DNA of 64,000 nucleotides, from contig OX578276.1 of the NCBI GenBank assembly GCA_951217055.1, positions 152,637,012 through 152,701,011 on the forward strand, in the 5' to 3' direction. A model generated the notes under the pieces. It saw only the letters and a program-made list of their open reading frames with translations, searched no databases and was not told the DNA's origin. Source of the stretch: Gerris lacustris (lineage: Eukaryota > Arthropoda > Insecta > Hemiptera > Gerridae). This document shows positions 54,640 to 64,000 of the stretch, one piece after another. Each line of letters opens with the position of its first letter. Within the stretch, counting starts at the first letter, position 1. The translations under genes were made by a program, and so were the position numbers.

Positions 54640-55298
54640 CTTCTTTAGATTGTTACTCGCCTTTAAAAATAGACTGCCAATTGGTGTGGCACATAGCTTC
54701 CTCGCATCCTATCACGTACTTAATTGATTATACACTTCTACAAGCCATTATTTTCTAATTGATCTAATAGTTTTCCCCCATTTTTTTTAATCTGTCAAAA
54801 TTGTTTGGATTTTTTTACATGAATTAAAGTATCAATTTTGCAAAAGTTAAAGAGCGCAGACGTTTCAAATTAATCTTGGGCTATCTGCGGACTACTTTCA
54901 ATTAACTATAAAAGTTTCATATAAATCAGATAAGTACTTTTGAAGCTATAGGTGTAAATAAAAGTATGTTTGAGCGCATGTGGAAGAGAAACAAATTGGC
55001 GCAGAAGGTTGACCAACAATAAGCTAATTATGACCAACCACCCAAATTTCATTATAATCGGACGTGTAGTTTTTAAGATATGTTGGTTGGTAAAAATTGA
55101 ACGACAGACCGACGGACCAACAGACCGACAGACAGACACGGAACCAAAAATGTTCCCTGATATCTGAAACAGATTTCTGTCTTGGAATTTTTTAAATCGG
55201 AGACCTAAATTTTTTCGTTCTTCAGAACGATCACATAGCTTCCGTTACCTTCGGTAAGCTCGGAAGCAAAAATCAGAGAGAGTAACAATCTAAAGAAG
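54640..55298. mobile_element. MITE split by an H4 element
   Basis: Outer tips CTTCTTTAGATTGTTACTC (54640-54658) and GAGTAACAATCTAAAGAAG (55280-55298) are perfect inverted repeats. Most of the interior is the H4 copy 54665-55270. A second, uninterrupted member lies at 55312-55466. Confidence 0.78.
54665..55270. mobile_element. Family H4, complete reference copy
   Basis: One end CTGCCAATTGGTGTGGCACA, other end with the hairpin GCTTCCGTTACCTTCGGTAA plus GCTCGGAAGC and a following AAAA. A (GACAGACAGACC)-type tract is at about 55103-55138. CACATAGCTTCC occurs near both ends in direct orientation. No coding sequence. Confidence 0.72.
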
Positions 55299-55311
55299 AT
55301 TTAGGGAAGTT

Positions 55312-55466
55312 CTTCTTCAGACTGTTACTCCCCTTATAAAAACAGAAGTTTGATATTCCTTTGTCCCTAAGTACATTGGAATAAACATTATTTTGTCTTT
55401 ATAGTTATTTAGTCCAACTCATTTATATTCTAAAAAAAAACATAAAGGAGTAACAATCTAAAGAAG
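55312..55466. mobile_element. 155-bp MITE, intact
   Basis: Tips CTTCTTCAGACTGTTACTCC and the complement of CTTCTTTAGATTGTTACTCC. The interior contains GATATTCCTTTGTCCC, shared with the MITE in the LINE at 23375-23589. Confidence 0.82.
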
Positions 55467-55690
55467 TACTTAGTTAACAATATATATATGTATACATGAA
55501 GCCGTGGAGAGGTATTCGCTGGTTACCATCACGCCGTTCAGTCAGGTGTCAGGTTATAAACAAAACAAAGCCAAACTATTCTGAAGGGATAATTTCTTCT
55601 GTTGACATTTTTCTTGTGATTTAACAATAAACTTTATAACAGTTTAATTTCCGCTGTTTTTCATAGTTATTACTTTATTAAATTCAGCAC
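55467..55690. other. No gene seen
   Basis: Unassigned. Confidence 0.4.
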
Positions 55691-55693
55691 TTT

Positions 55694-56010
55694 TTTACTT
55701 TAGCACCCCCTTGGTCCTTAACAATAGTCCTTCCTACTAAAAGTCTCAAAGGTTTGTGTGTTTGTCTGCCCAAGACATTGAGACTCCAGTTTTATATGAA
55801 ATATTCCTTTATCTCAATAGTTGATTAGACTAAGGGATATTATCACAATTATATAAACAAATGTGATATTCCTTTGTCCCAAGATACATTGGAATAAATA
55901 TCCCTTCGTCTTTATAGTAATTTAGACTATGGAATACATGCTACTCTGTATATGTTCCTTTGTCTAAATAACTATTAACACAAAGGGGTATAGGGAGGTG
56001 CTAAAGTAAA
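55694..56010. mobile_element. MITE with TTTACTTTAGCACC termini
   Basis: Left tip TTTACTTTAGCACCCCC and right tip GGAGGTGCTAAAGTAAA are inverted. The interior again has GATATTCCTTTGTCCC and TTAGACTAAGGGATAT. An inverted piece of the same family (AAGGGGGTGCTAAAGTAAA) is at 59960-60092. Confidence 0.7.
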
Positions 56011-56253
56011 CAAGTTCCCAAATTTCATTTGAGTCTTACACTTTTTTTTAATTTTTTTAATAAAACAATAAATTTCCTTCAAGGTAAGGAAAAGTAATAA
56101 TGAAACATTAGTAATTAATTTCTAACCGACTTTCTGACTACACAGAAAGTTGAAACGTTTATAAATGTTTGTAGTTCCCATACCAGTGCAAGATATTAAT
56201 ATTTTCAAAGCTATTTAGATTTGAAAATATTATGATAATAATCAGTTAATAAG

Positions 56254-58369
<2,116 letters not shown>

Positions 58370-58820
58370 TATATATATATATACATTATTAAATATAATT
58401 GAAGAAGAAAACTAAATAGAAATGTTTCAGGGTTCGTAATGTAAGGGCATTACTGAGTGTGAGGAAGAGCACGTCCAGTTAGAGATGAGAAACAGTAAAG
58501 TAACAATTTAATTCTTTCTTATTGGGTTTTTAATTGAAACTCCAGATGGGCAGCATATAGACTTGTCTTGTTATTCTCTAGATTGGACCTGGATTATATA
58601 TAAAATAGCCGTATCTTCCACCTTTAAGTATCTAGACATGGTTAAAGGTGTATCATGTATATTACATGAAAAACGATTAGATAAAATCAGTCGTTATTGT
58701 GATAGATTTTATGTAACGGATTAAATTGTGATTATTTTAAATCCCTGCAGATACGTGCTCAGTATCCTTCTTTTCTATATAATTCCATATGTATAGATAT
58801 AAAATGAAACTTTTGTCTAT
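58370..58820. other. No gene seen
   Basis: Short (TA)n at 58370-58382, then unassigned AT-rich sequence. Confidence 0.4.
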
Positions 58821-58821
58821 A

Positions 58822-59923
58822 GGGGAGAGTCGGACAAAACCGGGTAGGCGGGTAAAACCGGGTACCTCGATATCTCACTGATTAGTACTCCTATCTGCCG
58901 ATAAAAAATGTTGCTATTAGCGCTAGCCACTTCGTGCAGTTGGAGAGAACGACAGCATCGGTATCACGTGTTTTCGTAGGTAGAACGATTTTTTAAGATT
59001 TCAGTGAAAAAGTGTTTAATGTTGTTGCATTTGTCTACTGAGTTTCGATTGCTATAACATTTTCTCAAAAAAAAGGTAAGTGCACACGTTAATTAAGCAT
59101 ATATTACTGGATATTTTCACTTTCTTTTCATACATCTAGAGCGACGCCTAACCTGTCTATGCCGTATTAAACTCAACAAGTAACTGTTGGGTCAAACCGG
59201 GTACCAAGGTGTGGGGCAAAACCGGGTATACCCAGTTTTGCTTTAGGATATTATGTAAAATTAATTTTTCGATTCCAAAATAGTCATTAGAACGTGTTCA
59301 ATACAATTAAAATTAGCTGAAGCGTTGTTATGGGTGGTTATTTTTATTCTTTTGTGTGCGACTTTTGTTCTTAACTGAATTACCTTAAGTTTTTTTTTTT
59401 TTTTTTTTTTTTTTTTTAGTTTCTCATTTATCAATTAGATTTAAGGATTTTTTTCGAGCAATACTTATGACGATTTTATATTGATTTCATATATCTATTA
59501 TTAGATATAAAATAACGATTTGTAATAAAGATTTTAAAGTTTAGTGTTATAATAATAATAATAATAATAGCCATTTATTGAAGAACATTTACAATTACAT
59601 TTTTCTATAAAATACATACATTTTGTTTTTTCCTGTTTTCAAATCGGTTTTAGAACCGTGGCACCCAAGTTTAGTGTTATTTTACATTAATTAAAATGAG
59701 TACCCGGTTTTACCCCACCCGTGGGGTAAAACCGGGTTTTTGCACCTGGTGATGAAACAATTTTTTTTTAAATATTGTGTTAATATCAAAGCAACGAAAT
59801 AATAATATGGTATTAATGAATAAATATGGCAACTGAAAAACTTTGGTTTATTGATCTCTTTCTCATAGAAATTTTTCTATTACAGTTTTTAGATTAGGTA
59901 CCCAGTTTTGCACGACTCTCCCC
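58822..59923. mobile_element. TIR element with AACCGGGTA motifs, TA duplication
   Basis: Tips GGGGAGAGTCGGACAAAACC and the complement of GGGGAGAGTCGTGCAAAACT, flanked by TA (58820-58821, 59924-59925). Subterminal AAACCGGGTA occurs at least six times in both orientations. No transposase is recognisable. CAAAAAAAAGGTAAGTGC at about 59066 resembles a splice donor. Probably a deletion derivative of a Tc1/mariner- or pogo-type element. Confidence 0.72.
59393..59418 (+). repeat. Poly-T run
   Basis: About 27 T inside the TIR element. Confidence 0.95.
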
Positions 59924-60099
59924 TACATTGGTCAGAAATAAACAATTTTTGGATACTTTTACATTTCATACAATCCGATGAAGTCCAGGAGTCTCAATGT
60001 CTTGGGGAGACAAACACACAAACCTTTGAGACTTTTGTCGGGCAGACTATTGTTTAGAACCAAGGGGGTGCTAAAGTAAAAAAGTGGCGAAATTTGTGT

Positions 60100-60322
60100 A
60101 TGAAATAGCACAATAAACCGTATTTAAGTAATGAATATTATATAAATCATTTATTAAATATGCTACATACATATTCATAAACAAGAGTTTACAATGCCCC
60201 CACAGTTAGATAACTTCTCAAACAAACATAATTTCAATTAAAAAAATATTTTTTACAAAATGTTAGCGATAATGAAGAAAGACATGAAAACAACATTAAT
60301 ATCTATATCTATATCTATACTA
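60100..60322. other. No gene seen
   Basis: Unassigned AT-rich sequence ending in (ATCTAT)n at 60299-60320. Confidence 0.4.
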
Positions 60323-60324
60323 TA

Positions 60325-61583
60325 CAGGGTGGTCCAAAAGTCTCTCCCCCCCCCCCCCCCCTCATAACTTTTGAACGGTTTGAGATAAATTAATGAAACT
60401 TAGGGGATCTCTACCATACAAAGGGAAGTTTGTTATCATGCAATCTCCCACTAGGGGCAACTACCCACTTTGCCCCCAGGCCACCCAACTTCCAAATTGG
60501 AGTGTATATTTTTGATAGCATATTTGGATTTTTACTTGAGAACTTTTACTTGAAACTTTTTTTTCTATTCCCAATATTTTGTCCCCCATAGGTGGGCAAA
60601 GATAGCAAAATTACCCTACCGATAATACGTTGTAAAATCTAAACGGTTAAAGATAAATTAATGAAACTTAGGGGATCCGTACCATGTAAAAGGAAGTTTG
60701 TTTTCATGCAACCGCGCTGTAGGGGCAACCTCCCATTTTGCCCCCAGACCACCTAACTTCAAAATTTTCAACATTTTACTTAAAACTTTTTTTTCTATTT
60801 CCAATATTTTGCCCTCTACAGGGGGGAAAAGATAGCAAAATAACCCTTCCGAAATAGTAAAAAAATAACACTTTGATCGTTACAAAATCTAAACGATTGG
60901 AAATAAAGTAATGAAACTTAGGGGATCTGTACCATGTAAAGAGAAGTGTGCATTCATCCACTCGCGTACTAGGGGCAACCACCATTTTGCCCCCAGGCGA
61001 TGAAATCTACTATTTTTATACCTTTTCTCCCCAATAGTGGACAAAATATTGGAGATAGAAAAAAAAGTTTGAAGTAAAATATTTTTATTTTTTGCCGTAA
61101 AATCTAAATCTGCTATCAAAAATATACACTCTTGGTTAAAATTTTGAAGTTAGGTGGCCTGGGGGCAAAATGGGTGGTTGCCCCTACTGCGCGATTGCAT
61201 GAAAACAACCTTTCCTTTAAATGGTACGGATCCCCTAATTTTCAATTATTTATCTCTAACCGTTTAGATTTTACAACGTATTATCGGAAGGGTTATTTTG
61301 CTATCTTTGCCCCCCTATAGGGGGCAAAGTATTGGAAATAGAAAAAAAGTTTTAAGTAAAATGTTATTATTTTTCACCGTAGAATCCAAATATGCTATCA
61401 AAAATATACACTCCAATTTGAAATTTTGAAGTTGGGTGGCCTGGAGGCAAAGTGGTTGCCCCTAGTGGGCGATTACATGAAAACAAACTTTCCTATGCAT
61501 GATAGAGATCCCCCAAGTTTCATTAATTTATCTCAAACCGTTCAAAAGTTAAGAGGGGGGGGGGAGACTTTTGGACCACCCTG
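60325..61583. mobile_element. Long modular palindrome with mariner-type tips
   Basis: Tips CAGGGTGGTCCAAAAGTCTC and its complement, flanked by TA (60323-60324, 61584-61585). The left side has three direct modules of about 250 bp (AAACTTAGGGGATC at 60397, 60665 and 60915) and the right side two in reverse. Each module carries a TAGGGGCAAC...TTTGCCCCCAG pair. It encodes no protein. The TIR and TA site point to Tc1/mariner mobilisation. Confidence 0.85.
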
Positions 61584-61585
61584 TA

Positions 61586-62470
61586 TATAAAAGTCAACGT
61601 ATGTGTGTGTGGGTGTGTTTGTTCTTTATACAAATCTACAGTTTTAGTCCGACCTCGATGAAAATTTGCACACTTGACCTTCAAAGCAAGGGAAAAATCA
61701 AGGTTTAGATGCATTTTCGAAATTTCAATTTTGGTACACAGGGGTACGGGGTACAAATAATGAATACGGGGTCAAAGGAATGAATACACTTTATGATGCA
61801 TATCGTTGAAAAGCTCTTTAAGATTACAATAATTGTTGTTATGTACAGTTTTGTCATATGTATTTTCATTTAGGAGGGGGTAAAATGGAAAAATATAGTT
61901 ATATCTTATATAAAAAGAAGAGTGTGTGTATGAGGTATGTCTTTTATACAAATATACAGTTTTATCCCAATTTAATGAATATTTACTCACTTTTCCTTCA
62001 AAGCAAGGGGGAGGTCACTGTCTACATGAATTTTCGTAATTTAAATTTTGGTACAAAGGGGTACGGTATAAAAATGTCAAGGTAATGGATTCTCTTTATA
62101 TGATGCATATAGTTGAAAAGCACTTTAAGAGAAAAGTAATTGTTGTTATGTACTTTTTTATTTAGGAGGGGGTAAAATGGAAATGTATAGCTATATATAT
62201 AAAAATTAACGTATGTGTATGTATATTCTTTATACAAATCTACAGTTTTAGTTCGATGTCGATAAAAATTTGCACACTTGACCTTCAAAGCAAGGGGAAA
62301 ATCACAGCCTACATGCATTTTCGAAATTTAAATTTGATACCCAGGCGTGTGGTACAAGTAATGAATACGGGGTCAATGTAATGAATACCCTTCATGATGC
62401 AAAAGCTCTTTAAGAGTACAGTAATAGTTCTTATGTACAGTTTTGTCATATTTTAATCGTAGGAGGGGGG
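61586..62470 (+). repeat. Helitron-interior repeat D, three units
   Basis: About 300-bp units: CTTTATACAAATCTACAGTT recurs at 61624 and 62229 with a variant at 61940, GGTACACAGGGGTACGGGGT at 61734, and GAGGGGGTAAAATGG at 61873 and 62167. It is the body of a Helitron like 56350-58369 without its 5' end. Confidence 0.7.
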
Positions 62471-62482
62471 GGGGGGGGGGGG
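62464..62482 (+). repeat. Poly-G run
   Basis: About 18 consecutive G. Confidence 0.95.
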
Positions 62483-62591
62483 CGAATCCAGGATATTTGA
62501 AAATTAGCTTATCAAAGAGGAGGGAGTATAGAAATAGGTGGGAGAGATAGAATCTAGATATTCTTGCATAGTAAAATAATTTATATGTTTC

Positions 62592-62830
<239 letters not shown>

Positions 62831-62899
<69 letters not shown>

Positions 62900-62901
62900 A
62901 T

Positions 62902-62949
<48 letters not shown>
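62831..62949. repeat. (TA)n microsatellites, two blocks
   Basis: 62831-62896 and 62909-62949, separated by CCTATTACTA. Tyr/Ile-alternating frames here on both strands are artefacts. Confidence 0.96.
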
Positions 62950-62953
<4 letters not shown>

Positions 62954-63019
62954 ATTGGTAAAATGTATATAATAGTACCCATATATACCAATTCTGTGTA
63001 CTGAATAAATTAATTACTC

Positions 63020-63095
63020 CCGTGGAGTAGTGGTTAGCGCGGGTGATTCTGAATTCAGGGGTCGGGGATTCGAGACTCGTCCAGAGGGAACTTTT
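63020..63095 (+). repeat. tRNA-like sequence (SINE head or tRNA pseudogene)
   Basis: CCCGTGGAGTAGTGGTTAGC then, 30 bases on, GGGGATTCGAGACTCG: A- and B-box spacing and an anticodon-arm-like ATTCTGAATTCAG. Acceptor pairing is weak (TCCC...GGGA). A gene prediction would probably score it as a pseudogene. Confidence 0.55.
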
Positions 63096-63099
63096 TTTA

Positions 63100-63560
63100 T
63101 AGGTAAATAAACTGTCGGCCTAAGTACTAGACAGTAGTAGACAGTCGATTAAAAAATATCTATCACAGGCGAGTCTTCACATAAACTTCAATTTCGTTAA
63201 TTTCACTTGGACGAATCTTGAATCGCGAACTTGGTTTCTCGGTGTTTTTTCATCCAAGCAAATAACTCCATCGAAAATCCAAGCAAAAAACTCTACCGTG
63301 GCTAAAGAAGTTTCACTTAAAAAAAAGTAACAGGTTTCAACTGAATTAATCCGTTGTGGGTGTTTTTTCGTGGGGGTTGGATGTCTATCTGTCAGTCTGT
63401 GTCACGCTTAACTCCTACAGTTTTAACAGTTTAGTTAGCAGCTAGATAGTTGAAACTTGGAATGAAAAATCAGTCCTTACATGTTGTCGTGCATATACGA
63501 AGGTTAGTTATTCAAATATTACTCCAAATCAAAGTGGTCATCTATCAAGTGGATAAACTA
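63100..63560. other. No gene seen
   Basis: Unassigned; CTATCTGTCAGTCTGTGTCA near 63386 resembles the heads of rolling-circle elements. Confidence 0.35.
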
Positions 63561-63599
63561 ACAACAACTAGAATTTAGTTCTACATACTAATTTTGTAC

Positions 63600-64000
63600 T
63601 CAGAATCATGAAAATTACATTGTGAAAACCCAAGGGAAATTCACCAGAGACCGCTCCACTTCCCTAAAGTGACTGTATGGTGTGCAGTATCCCAATTTGG
63701 GTTATTGGGCCTTACGTTTTCGAGGATAATGGACGCACCGTCACTATCACCGCTGAGCGTTATGTATCAATGTTGGAAGAGTTTTCTGAACCTGAACAGA
63801 AAGAATTGAGTGAAGCAAATATCTGGGAGGCATCTTGTTCCAACAGGACGGGGCTACATCCTTCTCAGCTAGAATTTCAATGGTGAGATTGAGGCAAATG
63901 TTCCCCCAGCGACTGGTCTCAGTGAGGGGTGACGTGGAGTACCCTGCGCACTCATCAGATTTCAGTATTTGTGACTTTGTTCTTTGGGGATACCTAAAGA
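63600..64000 (+). pseudogene. Mariner-type transposase fragment, runs off the window
   Basis: In three frames the sequence gives HCENPREIHQRPLHFPKV and TVWCAV, then VIGPYVFEDNGRTVTI and ERYVSMLEEF, then a broken WFQQDGA block, and finally DVEYPAHSSDFSICDF and LWGYLK at the window end. These are successive conserved blocks of mariner/Tc-type DDE transposases, including the Asp of the QQDGA motif and the final Asp region. At least two frameshifts (near 63690 and 63830) make it inactive. The 3' end lies outside the window. Confidence 0.85.

Overview
The window is repeat-rich eukaryotic DNA, most likely from an insect or another arthropod. It is AT-rich, has long (TA)n tracts and short poly-G/poly-C runs, and every recognisable protein belongs to a transposable element: Ty1/copia, Ty3/gypsy, several non-LTR retrotransposon fragments, Tc1/mariner, PIF/Harbinger, hAT and rolling-circle (Helitron/Helentron-like) elements. 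I found no convincing host gene, spliced gene model or rRNA operon. Species cannot be named from the sequence alone.

Layout. 1-3650: a tRNA-like SINE head and old repeat fragments. 3660-10830: a 117-bp tandem repeat split by a MITE (4016-4549) and by a complete but decayed copia element (4627-10785, 5-bp target duplication). The copia 5' LTR was later hit by a head-to-tail pair of rolling-circle elements. 10815-21040: a deep nest: rolling-circle family H4, then family H5, then a hAT transposon (12248-20880), then a foldback element (13936-19550), then a PIF/Harbinger element (14627-18867), then a second hAT (14823-17173), each supported by target duplications or inverted termini. 21800-29900: LINE fragments, two MITEs and a very AT-rich block. 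30000-36330: rolling-circle families H1, H2, H3 and H5 and a long (TA)n. 37688-42008: a young, apparently intact gypsy element with identical 122-bp LTRs and a single 1359-codon gag-pol frame. 42570-53780: a mariner relic, an inverted dimer of H4 with a 5'-truncated LINE in it, H2 and H3 copies, large minisatellites, a 5S-rRNA-like segment and a tRNA-derived SINE next to an array built from it. 54640-64000: MITEs, a 2.0-kb Helitron, a long modular palindrome (60325-61583), inverted Helitron ends beside (TA)n and a mariner-type transposase pseudogene running off the end.

Working together. Only the gypsy element looks capable of encoding its own mobility: capsid, protease, reverse transcriptase, RNase H and integrase in one frame, with primer site, polypurine tract and LTRs in place. 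The copia frame is broken at least six times. The short elements (H1-H5, MITEs, SINE-like units) encode nothing and would depend on enzymes from elsewhere.

Family names H1-H5, D and F are local labels made for this window. Boundaries were read by eye; those tied to a target duplication should be accurate to a few bases, the rest to about 20-50 bases.
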